This document shows positions 26,890-34,195 of a stretch of DNA of 64,000 nucleotides, in pieces (the first letter of the stretch is position 1; every line of letters begins with the position of its first letter). Origin of the DNA: Aldehydirespirator sp965248735 (lineage in GTDB: Bacteria > Actinomycetota > Acidimicrobiia > Acidimicrobiales > Aldehydirespiratoraceae); assembly GCA_965248735.1 (NCBI GenBank), contig OZ252146.1, positions 496,001 through 560,000 of the forward strand, read 5' to 3'. The notes beneath the pieces were generated by a model, which made no database searches, was not told the origin of the DNA, and saw nothing but the letters and a program-made list of their open reading frames with translations. The position numbers were made by a program, and so were the translations under genes.

Positions 26890-27562
26890 GTGAGGAGCAT
26901 ATCAGGCGGGATCGACGGGTTGGAGGCGGTGTTCGACGACGCGTCTTTGGTGGCTGATGCGGGCCTGTTGCTGGCGGGGACGGTGATGGGCCGGCTTGGG
27001 CTGGAGGCGCTGATCGACGACACGGTGCGCCTCGACGGGCGCGAGGCGGGCTCGGGGTCGGGGCGCAAGGTGCTGTCTTTGGTGGCGTCGATGCTGGTGG
27101 GCGGCTGCTGCATCGACGACGCCGGCCGGCTGCGGTCGGGGGCGTCGCAGGCGGTGCTGCCGTTTCGGGTGATGGCGCCGTCGACTGTGGGGTCGTTTCT
27201 GAGGTCGTTCACGTTCGGGCATGTGCGCCAGCTCGACAAGGCGGCCGAGCAGGCGCTCGCGCGGGCGTGGTCTGCGGGCGCCGCGCCCGGCGTCGCGGAG
27301 ATGACGGTGGATTTGGACTCCACGGTGTGCGAGGTCTGCGGCAAGGCCAAGCACGGCGCCGCGTACGGCCACACCGGCGTGCTGGGCTATCACCCGCTGG
27401 TGGCGGTGCGATCAGACACCGGCGAGGTGCTGCACTCGAGGATGCGGTCGGGATCCTCGCAGCGCGGCAACGAGCACTTCGCTCGCGAGACCCTGGCCCG
27501 GGTGCGGCGCCTGGCGGCGGACGCGACGGTGACGGCGCGCGCCGACGCGGGGTTCTTCTCCT
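26890..27562 (+). pseudogene. IS1380-like transposase, 3'-truncated at a tRNA-like sequence
   Basis: An N-terminal half of an IS1380-type transposase: MRSISGGIDGLEAVFDDASL, LDSTVCEVCGKAKHGAAYGH (first catalytic Asp) and TVTARADAGFFS (second Asp region). A ribosome-site-like GGAGG precedes the GTG. The coding homology stops at RADAGFFSY; the following bases (27563-27575) match the tRNA-Ser 3' end, and the open frame only runs on by chance to 27627. About half the transposase is missing, so it is inactive. Confidence 0.75.
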
Positions 27563-27575
27563 ATACTCTCCGCCA
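27563..27575 (+). repeat. 13-nt copy of the tRNA-Ser 3' end (candidate attR)
   Basis: ATACTCTCCGCCA is identical to the last 13 nt of tRNA-Ser copy 2 including the CCA end, and lies exactly where the IS1380-like transposase is cut. This is the pattern left by tRNA-targeted site-specific integration. It probably marks the right end of the McrBC-carrying island. Confidence 0.6.
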
Positions 27576-27874
27576 AACAATTACCCAAAAAGGGTATATG
27601 ACCTCGGTGTTCACAGAATCAGACTAGTGCTGATGTCAGTCTTGGTATCACAAAGGGTCGGTGTGGCCCCCTCAAATTCCACATCTTCCACCCATAGCTA
27701 GCAGACGCGAGAGGGCTCGCCCGTTGATGTCACTAGCGACCGCCGTAGCCGCCCAAAATCCCCGATTGCTGGCACCACTCGCAGTTAGCACGAAGGAGGC
27801 AGCATCCTTAGCGACACGTCCCTCAGAGGGCAGCACCGGCAACTCAGCCCGCTCAGGACAAGCGCAGGCGGGAG
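27576..27874. other. Non-coding region right of the island end
   Basis: About 300 bp with no supported gene. GC is lower than the average, with no clear repeats or stems. It lies downstream of the convergent DUF6941 gene. Confidence 0.4.
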
Positions 27875-28297
27875 CTAGAGACCGGCTTCGCTGGAGAAGG
27901 CCGCGCGAAAGGCGAGCACAGCATCGTCCACGCCCTCGGTCATCAGGTCCACCACAATCTGATAGCGGCCTGCCGCGGGAAGTTGCACGGTGCGGAAGTC
28001 AACGGCGAACGGCACCATCATCATTTCACCGGGGTCATTCTGGGGCGGGGGGCCGCCGATCTGAAACCCTGCGGAGGCCTCGGCCAGTCGTACGCCATCG
28101 GCGTTCTCGACCCTGAACCGTATCTCCCGAGGAATCTTGGCTTCCCCTGGAGCGACCTCGATAATCAGAGCGAGCATCGCTCCCATGGAGGCGGGATACT
28201 GAGGTCGCCAGACGCGATTGATTCCTGCTGAGATGACGGACAGCAGCCCTTCCCGGACCTGGGCGAAGTCACAGATCGCGGCGACGCATACCTTCAT
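27875..28297 (-). CDS. DUF6941-like protein
   Basis: A 140-residue protein starting MKVCVAAICDFAQVREGLLS with VISAGINRVWRPQYPASMG, the typical opening of the DUF6941 family (cytosolic beta-sandwich-like proteins of unknown role). The middle has FRVENADGVRLAEASAGFQI and the end PAAGRYQIVVDLMTEGVDD. Length is family-like and the gene looks intact. It is followed upstream by a HicBA-like pair on the same strand; a shared transcript is possible but not required. Confidence 0.7.
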   Translation of the reverse strand: MKVCVAAICDFAQVREGLLSVISAGINRVWRPQYPASMGAMLALIIEVAPGEAKIPREIRFRVENADGVRLAEASAGFQIGGPPPQNDPGEMMMVPFAVDFRTVQLPAAGRYQIVVDLMTEGVDDAVLAFRAAFSSEAGL

Positions 28298-28306
28298 GGT
28301 GTCTTG

Positions 28307-28588
28307 CTACACCCCCGCGAGCGAGAACCCGACGCGAACCGCCTCCGTGCCGTGGGTCGGGGGCTCGACGGGGTCGGGGAACCTGACATGGCCCCAGGTT
28401 GGGGCCTCCGGCTCGGCTGCGACGAGTCGTAGCACTAGACCGTCAAGAACCCCCTCAGCCTCGGCCCACTCGTGAATGGAGGCCACGAGGTCAGCCAAAC
28501 GGTCAGCGCCTCCGGTGAACCCGAGGTCATCTTCCGCCCACCAAAGCGTGCCCTCGTCGTGGTTCTGGTACACGCGAGTCTCATGCAT
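28307..28588 (-). CDS. HicB-like antitoxin (candidate)
   Basis: A 93-residue protein. The N-terminus HETRVYQNHDEGTLWWAEDD followed by FTGGADRLADLVASIHEWAE resembles the partial RNase H-like fold of HicB/DUF1902 antitoxins. Its C-terminal part is less typical and has no clear helix-turn-helix. The start is supported by GGGAGG 6 nt upstream. It follows the HicA-like toxin gene by 30 bp in the order toxin-antitoxin, as in hicAB operons. The antitoxin assignment leans on this context. Confidence 0.6.
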   Translation of the reverse strand: MHETRVYQNHDEGTLWWAEDDLGFTGGADRLADLVASIHEWAEAEGVLDGLVLRLVAAEPEAPTWGHVRFPDPVEPPTHGTEAVRVGFSLAGV

Positions 28589-28618
28589 CGGTCGCCTCCC
28601 TAACGAATGAACTGCTGT

Positions 28619-28858
28619 TCATAGTAAGCCCTCTATCTCCCTCTCGGTCAATCCAGCCTGGTTGACCAGCATGTGGCGCAACGCCTGCGGCGGGACTGTT
28701 GCGTTGTCATGGAACGCGAAAAAGATGGTCCGGCGTCCAGGGGCAACCAGCTCGCGGTGGGAACCTCGCTGACGCTCCTGCTTGTAGCCAATCCTGGCGA
28801 GAAGCCTGCGCACCTCGGGAGCCTTGAGCGCCGGAAAGCGCGCCGCAGGAATCACCAT
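28619..28858 (-). CDS. hicA: HicA-like mRNA interferase toxin
   Basis: A 79-residue protein. The dsRBD-like HicA fold is indicated by FPALKAPEVRRLLARIGYKQ, the catalytic His motif QRGSHRELV, then TIFFAFHDNATVPPQALRHM and a C-terminal QAGLTEREIEGLL helix. The internal ATG at 28858 gives the family length; the longer frame adds 62 unrelated residues. HicA cleaves mRNA and is neutralised by HicB, encoded just downstream. The pair may stabilise this accessory region. Confidence 0.8.
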   Translation of the reverse strand: MVIPAARFPALKAPEVRRLLARIGYKQERQRGSHRELVAPGRRTIFFAFHDNATVPPQALRHMLVNQAGLTEREIEGLL

Positions 28859-29081
28859 CGCTCCAAACCCTACAGACGCAGTGGCAGATGAACGGTGGTC
28901 GGAAGTCCGCAGCGCAGCGTCCAGCAGCCGCGGCTTCAACCGGCCGAGTGCATCCGCCCTCTTGCGCCCAGCACGCGCCCCCGGCGCAGGCGAACGACTA
29001 GCGCACCCTCCCGCCACCGGCCGCCAGCAGCCCGACGCCGTCAACGCCTCTCGGGTGCCTGCCGTCGAGCGCTGCTCGGCG

Positions 29082-29315
29082 TCACTTGGGATGATCCTCC
29101 GTGACGGCGGGCTTTGTGGCCAAAGCCGCGCCGGGTGCCTCTGAGGCCGCGGCCGCGGGCATACCGATTCTGAGGAAGCCCTCGATGCGGGCCAGCCGCT
29201 GCTCCACGCTGTGCAGACGGTCGCTCAGTTTGTCGGTGGATCGCTGCTGGAGCCAGATGATGGCCAGCACGGCCAGCGCCACCGTGGCTATCTGGGTGAC
29301 CGTGTCCGCATCCAC
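29082..29315 (-). CDS. Small membrane protein with coiled coil
   Basis: A 77-residue protein from a GTG start. One N-terminal transmembrane helix (VTQIATVALAVLAIIWLQQR) is followed by an amphipathic coiled-coil helix (STDKLSDRLHSVEQRLARIE) and an Ala-rich tail. Short proteins of this layout are common in actinobacteria and have no assigned role. No partner gene is evident. Confidence 0.5.
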   Translation of the reverse strand: MDADTVTQIATVALAVLAIIWLQQRSTDKLSDRLHSVEQRLARIEGFLRIGMPAAAASEAPGAALATKPAVTEDHPK

Positions 29316-29369
29316 GCCTTGAAGCTAGCAGAATTCACATCAATTTGCAACTCAACAGCATGAAACTCA

Positions 29370-29432
29370 TTGATGTGGCGCGTGTGCTCAGGATCTCATC
29401 CGGTCGCCGTCTGAGTCCCAGAGGCAGCCCGG
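29370..29432. repeat. Left copy of a 63-64-bp direct repeat bounding the tmp-like operon
   Basis: It matches 32411-32474 in the same orientation with about ten mismatches, starting TTGATGTGG and ending GAGGCAGCCCGG. Both copies contain the 3' end of a GcvT/dimethylglycine-dehydrogenase-like gene (minus-strand ending DGxRMRS-stop) and a little sequence beyond it. Confidence 0.65.
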
Positions 29433-29543
29433 CTCCTCCACCGGCTTGAGCCCCTCCTCCTGGAACCACAGCGCCGACGCCAGTCCGAAGGCGTCGCCGA
29501 ACCGCGCTGACTCGTCGGCGGCGCGTGGTCTGTTCGCTCGAAC
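29388..29543 (-). pseudogene. C-terminal fragment of a dimethylglycine/sarcosine dehydrogenase-like protein
   Basis: The 51 codons after the UroD-like stop, in the same frame, read DESARFGDAFGLASALWFQE, then EGLKPVEEPGCL and DSDGDRMRS-stop. The first part resembles the inter-domain FG..FG...WF motif of the sarcosine/dimethylglycine dehydrogenase family. The last part matches the tail of the truncated gene at 32429. It therefore looks like a deletion joint between mid-gene and the tail of a paralogue. Confidence 0.5.
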
Positions 29544-30644
29544 CTACTGGTACGTGCCGTGTTCGTGGACGGCGGCGACGGCGGCGCGGACATTGTCTTC
29601 GGGGGTGGTGGCGCCCAGGTTGCATAGCAAGAGCGCGAAACGGTCGTGTTGCATGCCGGTCCGGACATAGTGCTTCACACGGTCGAAGACCTTGCTGGGA
29701 CTCGAGAGGGCCAGAAACGACGCACCGACGCCGAGGACTAGGGGGACATCGTTTCGGTCGGCGTATTCGACGTAGTAGTCGGGGCCGAGTTTCTCGACGT
29801 CGGGGTCTTGGCCTTCGATGAAGTGCTGGGTCACCGTGAGCTTGCGGTCCATCAGGTCGAGCGGTTCTTTCAGCCCGGCTTCGCCGATCCAGTTGGGCAC
29901 GCTGAGGTCGGGGTGGGTGGCGTCGCGGAGGCGGGCGATATAGGGCATCACCCACTCCCCGATCATGGTCGGCGACAGGATCGGCACCGAGGCGGTGGCA
30001 TCGGCCCCCGAGATTGTCGTGGCGTCGGGGAACAGATCCATGAGGTGCCTGATCCATGGTGCGACCAGGTTGTCGACCACTCGCCGGAAGAGCTCGGCCG
30101 CGAAGTCGGGATTCAGCAAGATGTCGAAGATGAGCGCCTCGATGCCGCGGATGTTGGCGGCGAGCGAGAAGGGGGCACAGAACGCAATCGGTGGTGTGAC
30201 ACCTATGCGCTCGGCTGTCATGTCCATCAGCCGGACAATGTCGGGGCACCGGCCCGAGGTGGCGAAGTCGGGGGTGACCAGCGCGTCGATGTCGGGCGGT
30301 TCGGCGATGAGAGGGTGACTGCGATCGACGTCGGGCATGTTGTCGTCATCGAACACGATGATCTGGCCGACTGCCTCGGCTTCGATGTTGTAGATGTCGA
30401 AGTCGACGGTGGCCACGTCGATGCCGAAGTCGGCGCAGGTGTCGAGCTGGGCCTGAACCAACAATTCTGGATCGCGGTAGAAGTCGCTCTGCTTGAGGCC
30501 GAATCGTCGGGCCGCAAACTCGTGATGTTGGGCGAACACGGGCACTCGCTCGGGCACCTCGCCTTTGGCGAAGGCCTGTCTGAGCATCTCGTCGCCAACT
30601 TTGAACACGCCGTAGTTGCGACCCGTCGCGCTCAATTGTGTCAT
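29544..30644 (-). CDS. Uroporphyrinogen decarboxylase-family (corrinoid-type) methyltransferase
   Basis: A 366-residue protein of the UroD/MtaA/CmuA-like barrel family: LRQAFAKGEVPERVPVFAQH, DVATVDFDIYNIEAEAVGQ, PPIAFCAPFSLAANIRGIEA, TISGADATASVPILSP and GVGASFLALSSPSKVFDRVK. True UroD heme enzymes have conserved N-terminal Arg/Asp motifs not obvious here. With an HD oxygenase-like gene, a TmpA remnant and a dehydrogenase remnant nearby, a role in demethylating a quaternary-amine or similar methyl donor is more likely. It starts with ATG overlapping the GntR stop by 4 bp, so it is translationally coupled in the operon. Confidence 0.75.
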   Translation of the reverse strand: MTQLSATGRNYGVFKVGDEMLRQAFAKGEVPERVPVFAQHHEFAARRFGLKQSDFYRDPELLVQAQLDTCADFGIDVATVDFDIYNIEAEAVGQIIVFDDDNMPDVDRSHPLIAEPPDIDALVTPDFATSGRCPDIVRLMDMTAERIGVTPPIAFCAPFSLAANIRGIEALIFDILLNPDFAAELFRRVVDNLVAPWIRHLMDLFPDATTISGADATASVPILSPTMIGEWVMPYIARLRDATHPDLSVPNWIGEAGLKEPLDLMDRKLTVTQHFIEGQDPDVEKLGPDYYVEYADRNDVPLVLGVGASFLALSSPSKVFDRVKHYVRTGMQHDRFALLLCNLGATTPEDNVRAAVAAVHEHGTYQ

Positions 30645-31414
30645 CGGGCCCTCCTCCAGTCTGCGGCGAAGCCGTCGGCGCTGATAGGGGCGGCCACGGT
30701 AGCGGCGTTGGTGACGAAGCGGACCCGGTCACCGCGGTAGAGGTCCGTACCGAAGTCGACCGGTCGCCCCCTGTCGTCGAAGGCGAGGCGGCGTTCGACC
30801 ATGGCCGGCGCGCCGGGTGTGGCGCCCAGCCATTGGGCCTCGATCTCGCTGAGGGCCACTGCTTCTAGGCTCTGTCGAGCGTACTCGACCTCGATGCCGT
30901 ACTCGGCGCGCATGATCTCATAGACCGACCTCACGCCGAAGTCGAATGATTCGAAGTTCGGCACCAGATCGGCCGGCAGCGCGAAGGTCTCGATCAGAAC
31001 CGGTAGCCCGTTCACCGTTCGAAGTCGATGACACCGATAGATCTCAGCTAAGGGTGAGAGCTCCAGCTCGTGGGCGACGAGCGGCGACGGCACCGCCCGT
31101 TCGAGGTTCAACACCAGCGACCCGGCGGTGGATCCCCGCTGACGGACCCGTTCGGTGAAGTGAAAAAACTCGGCTGCGTCGCGTTCGAGCCGTGGCAGGG
31201 AGATGAATGTTCCCGATCCTCGGCGTCTCTCCACCAGACCGCGTCGCTCGAGGATGTCGAGAGCGTGACGGACGGTTCGACGATTCACGGCGAACTCTTC
31301 AGCCAGTGTCCGCTCGGGGGCCATCCGGTCGCCCGGAGCGGGGTCGCCCTGCTCGATTCGCTCCATCAGGGCGTCGACGATCTGCATGTAGATGGGGATT
31401 CTCGGCAAGCTCAT
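30641..31414 (-). CDS. GntR-family (HutC/UTRA) transcription regulator
   Basis: A 257-residue regulator. The N-terminal winged helix (about residues 1-70) reads IPIYMQIVDALMERIEQGD, RMAPERTLAEEFAVNRRTVR and LVERRRGSGTFI. The C-terminal UTRA ligand domain (about 90-245) includes CHRLRTVNGLPVLIETFALP and ARQSLEAVALSEIEAQWLG. The ATG at 31414 overlaps the preceding HD gene stop by 4 bp, so longer upstream readings were rejected. It is the third gene of a coupled operon and probably controls it: two TGGT-N4-ACCA sites upstream fit the HutC-type GT-N-TA-N-AC consensus. The ligand may be a quaternary amine or phosphonate intermediate (inference). Confidence 0.85.
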   Translation of the reverse strand: MSLPRIPIYMQIVDALMERIEQGDPAPGDRMAPERTLAEEFAVNRRTVRHALDILERRGLVERRRGSGTFISLPRLERDAAEFFHFTERVRQRGSTAGSLVLNLERAVPSPLVAHELELSPLAEIYRCHRLRTVNGLPVLIETFALPADLVPNFESFDFGVRSVYEIMRAEYGIEVEYARQSLEAVALSEIEAQWLGATPGAPAMVERRLAFDDRGRPVDFGTDLYRGDRVRFVTNAATVAAPISADGFAADWRRAR

Positions 31415-31956
31415 GGTCGGCCCTCCCCGACCTGCAGGCGTTTCAACAAGGGCGCAAAATGCGAGAGCATGGGGATCTGCGCTCCGGCCCGTTTGCCGTA
31501 ATCGTCCTCGTAGCGACGCAGCCGCAACGAGTCGCCGGCATAGGGACGGGCGACGAATTGTCTCGCTTCGTCCTCGATCATCGGTCCGCCCTGTTTGGTC
31601 AGCGTGTACTGCGACGCCGGGGAGAGACGGTCGTAATAGTGGGGCTCGCGAGCACATAGGTAGCGCTTGGCCTCCACGTGCATCCGCACCGGTTCGGCAA
31701 CGGCGAGACCAAACCGAATGGCTGCCCAATCGCCGCCCCGGTCACCGTGGGAGTGGACGCCGTACGCATCGTCGGGCTCATCCAGGAAGTGACCGACATC
31801 GTGCAGAAGGCAGGCGGCGATGAGGGTGTCGGGCTCGCCGTGCCGCTCCGCGGCTGCCGCGGTCAGAAGAGAGTGCTCGGCGATCGTGATCTGCTCGCCG
31901 TAGTTATGGCGGCCGCGATCAGCCATCAGAACCCCAAGTTCGCAGATAGCGCTCAT
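31411..31956 (-). CDS. HD-domain oxygenase/phosphohydrolase, TmpB/PhnZ-like
   Basis: A 181-residue HD protein. It has NYGEQITIAEHSLLTAAAAE, metal motif LIAACLLHDVGHF, then HSHGDRGGDWAAIRFG and RMHVEAKRYLCA, close to the diiron HD oxygenases PhnZ and TmpB, which cleave the C-P bond of hydroxyphosphonates. Length is right for that family. The start ATG overlaps the stop of the upstream TmpA-like remnant (ATGA), and the stop overlaps the GntR start. The Tyr/Glu lid residues of PhnZ are only partly matched (the Tyr appears shifted), so substrate assignment is tentative. Confidence 0.72.
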   Translation of the reverse strand: MSAICELGVLMADRGRHNYGEQITIAEHSLLTAAAAERHGEPDTLIAACLLHDVGHFLDEPDDAYGVHSHGDRGGDWAAIRFGLAVAEPVRMHVEAKRYLCAREPHYYDRLSPASQYTLTKQGGPMIEDEARQFVARPYAGDSLRLRRYEDDYGKRAGAQIPMLSHFAPLLKRLQVGEGRP

Positions 31957-32158
31957 GGCGCCGCCTCCAAGACCCGGATCCGGGAGTGCATCGAGTCTTT
32001 GTCGGCGTAGCCAATACTTGCCCATAGTTCGTCTCACGCACATAGCCGAACAGTTCCACCACCTTGACGACCGATCCCGGCGCGGTCGGAACGTTCTCCA
32101 CGAGCCCGAACCCGAAGTCGAGCCACTGCTGATCGTGGTCAACCGCGGCGATACCCAT
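31953..32158 (-). pseudogene. TmpA/gamma-butyrobetaine dioxygenase-like gene with internal deletion
   Basis: After an ATG with AAAGGAG 5 nt upstream, the frame reads LDFGFGLVENVPTAPGSVVK and VVELFGYVRETNYG, the start of a TauD-type Fe(II)/2-oxoglutarate dioxygenase domain. Then a jump occurs: the shifted frame reads GYADKDSMHSRIRVLEAAP-stop, the usual C-terminus of gamma-butyrobetaine/TmpA dioxygenases. About 200 codons, including the metal-binding HxD and second His, are missing, and the normal N-terminal region is also absent. The promoter, ribosome site and stop/start overlap with the HD gene are preserved, so the remnant may still serve as a leader for operon translation. Confidence 0.7.
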
Positions 32159-32194
32159 GCCGCTCCTTTGCTGGTGCTGAAGATTCCTACGAGT

Positions 32195-32206
32195 GGTATA
32201 CACCAA
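32195..32206. promoter_or_regulatory. GntR/HutC-type operator overlapping the tmp-like operon promoter
   Basis: TGGTATACACCA fits TGGT-N4-ACCA and the HutC core GT-N-TA-N-AC. On the minus strand a promoter can be drawn: TTGCCA (32224-32219), 17-bp spacer, TATACC (32201-32196). The -10 box lies within this operator, so bound regulator would block RNA polymerase. Confidence 0.65.
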
Positions 32207-32269
32207 TCAGTCCGGCTTGGCAAGCATCTGTCTGGGTCTAGGGGGAAGTCTTTGTCAGTCCGTGACTAT

Positions 32270-32283
32270 TGGTCTAGACCAAC
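32270..32283. promoter_or_regulatory. Second GntR/HutC-type operator
   Basis: TTGGTCTAGACCAA, a perfect 14-nt palindrome with the same TGGT-N4-ACCA pattern (GT-C-TA-G-AC core). Its centre is 76 bp from the first operator, about seven helical turns, suggesting looping or cooperative binding. Confidence 0.65.
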
Positions 32284-32410
32284 CTCGTGGCAGCATCTGC
32301 CCCGCGGGTGGCGGCGGCGCAAGCCCGACTCGCCCAGTAGCTGGCTTCGCGCCCTGACGTTGGTCTGTCGGCCCGGTCCCGGCCGAGGGCGCGCACCGAC
32401 CGGGAGGGTC

Positions 32411-32474
32411 TTGATGTGGTGCAGCGGCTCAGGATCTCATTCGCTCGCCGTCGGGGTCCCGGAGGCAGCCCGGC
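32411..32474. repeat. Right copy of the 63-64-bp direct repeat bounding the tmp-like operon
   Basis: Direct repeat of 29370-29432 (about 84% identical by eye). It includes the stop codon and last codons of the truncated GcvT-like gene on the minus strand. Confidence 0.65.
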
Positions 32475-33140
32475 ACGAGGGTTGCTGGGCGGCGGGTGCC
32501 AACGATCTCAATCTCGAAGCGGCCCGGCGAGTCGGCCAGCTCCGCGGGCACGTAGCCCATGGCCACTGACGCCTCGCTGTGGTGGGCATAGCCGCCCGAG
32601 GTGACCCAGCCCACCACCTCGCCGTCGTGCCATACCGGCTCGTCGCCGATCACATCGAAGCCCGCAGGACCCGGATCGGTCTCCACCGTCCAGGTGCACA
32701 GCCGCAAACCCGATGCGGCCTTCCCGCCCGCTGGACCCGCGTCGCCGTACTTTGTCGCCAGGGCGTCGCGCCCGATGAAGTCCTTCTCCATGCGCACGAA
32801 CCGGCCCAGACCGGCCTCGAACGGGTCGTAGTCGGGCCGGTACTCCCGCAGCCAGGAGCCGAACCCCTTCTCCAGACGCAGCGAGTTCAGGGCGTGCAGC
32901 CCGAACAACTCAAGGCCGTGAGCGCCGCCCGCCGACCGCAACAGATCGAACACGTAGCGCTGGTAGCGGGCCGGCATCCACAGCTCGTACCCCAGATCGC
33001 CGGTGAAGCTGATCCGCCCGCACCACACCGGCGCCAGACCGACATCCATCTCGCCCATCCATCTCGCCGAAGGCCATGAACCGCATGCCGTGGGCCGACA
33101 CATCGGCGTCAGTGACCTCCGCCAGCAGCGCCCGCGACCC
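32429..33140 (-). pseudogene. GcvT-domain C-terminal part of a dimethylglycine/sarcosine dehydrogenase-like gene
   Basis: The C-terminal third of an FAD-dependent dehydrogenase of the DMGDH/SARDH type. The aminomethyltransferase (GcvT) fold is visible as SFTGDLGYELWMPARYQ, LRLEKGFGSWLREYRPDYDP, FIGRDALATKYG and VGWVTSGGYAHHSEASVAMG. The 5' two thirds are missing; the gene is cut where the IS21 element begins. In the remaining part a perfect 13-bp tandem duplication (33043-33055/33056-33068) shifts the frame between RFMAFGEMD and its continuation. It is inactive. Its presence beside the tmp-like operon supports a former methylated-amine catabolic cluster. Confidence 0.75.
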
Positions 33141-33142
33141 CT

Positions 33143-34195
33143 TACGACAAGATCCGCGCCGACCGGGCCTTCGACAAGCTGAAGGCGTTGGGGTTTGCGG
33201 GTTCGGACCGGACGGTGCGTCGGGCGGTCGCGGAGGTGAGGGCCAACCATCGCCGTGGTCGGCGGCGGGTGTGTCGGCCGTGGATCGGCGAGCCTGGGAT
33301 GTGGGCCCAGTGGGACTGGGGCGCCGGTCCGGTCATCGCCGGCCGAAGGACGAATCTGTTTTGTGCGTGGTTGGCGTGGTCGCGGTTCCGGGTCGTGGTG
33401 CCGTGTTTGGATCGCAGGTTGGCGACGGTGATCGCCTGTGTTGGCCGTGCGATGCGCGCCTTCGGTGGCGCTGCGGCGTATTGGTTGACCGACAACGAGC
33501 GCACCGTCACGATCGACCATGTCGCGGGGGTGCCGGTGAGGCATCCGGAGATGGTCGCGGTCGGCGGCCACTACGGGATCACGGTGGCGACGTGTGTGCC
33601 GGCAGACCCCGAGTCCAAAGGCGGGTCAGAGGCGACCGTGCGGGTCGCTGAAGCCGATTTGGTGCCCACCGACGCCAACCTGCGCGGCGACTGCACCAGC
33701 TGGGCCGAACTGGCCGAGGCCTGCGACGCACAGATGGCCGAGACAAACGGCCGTGAGCACCGGGTGATGCGGCGGGCACCGGCCGAGATGCTCACCGAGG
33801 AGCAGCAGCGCCTCCATCGGCTGCCCGAGGCCCCCTGCACGGCGGTGCTCACCGAGACCCGCAAAGTCACTTGGAGCTCCACGATCAGCTTCGGCGGGGT
33901 GACCTACTCGGTCCCGCACACCCTCGCCGATGAGACGGTGTGGGTGCGCATCGACGGTGAGCGGGTCGTCGTGACGCACTGCGCGCCGTCAGGCCCTATC
34001 GAGGTCGCCCGCCACCAGCGTTCGACGCCTGGGCATCCGATGATCGACGACGCCCACTACCCGCCGCGCCCGGCCGGGCCGCTGCGGCGGCGTCCAAAGC
34101 CGACGAGCGCGGCCGGACAGCGCCGGCGCGCCGACGACGCGCACTCGCTGCAGCCCGGCACCGCCGCCTGGGGCCGCCTCGGAGCCGACCGATGA
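33143..34195 (+). pseudogene. istA: IstA-like transposase (N-terminally truncated)
   Basis: The frame begins without a start as YDKIRADRAFDKLKALGFAG and continues through GSDRTVRRAVAEVRANHRRG (end of the DNA-binding region). A rve/DDE core follows: first Asp in WAQWDWGAG, second Asp in WLTDNERTVT, Glu in ADPESKGGSEATVR. The C-terminus carries a beta-barrel region (VTWSSTISFGGVTYSVPHTL). About 100-150 N-terminal residues normally present in IstA are absent, so target capture would be lost. A GTG/ATG-type start inside (33188) could still give a 335-residue product. It overlaps istB by 4 bp (ATGA). Confidence 0.8.

Noticed and set aside
27661..28116. Plus-strand frame of 151 codons opposite the DUF6941 gene
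   Set aside because: The minus-strand protein has a recognisable family start and the plus frame is a compositional shadow.
30641..31729. Longer GntR reading starting at 31729
   Set aside because: It would run through the HD gene in another frame; the ATG at 31414 gives the family N-terminus and a 4-bp overlap.
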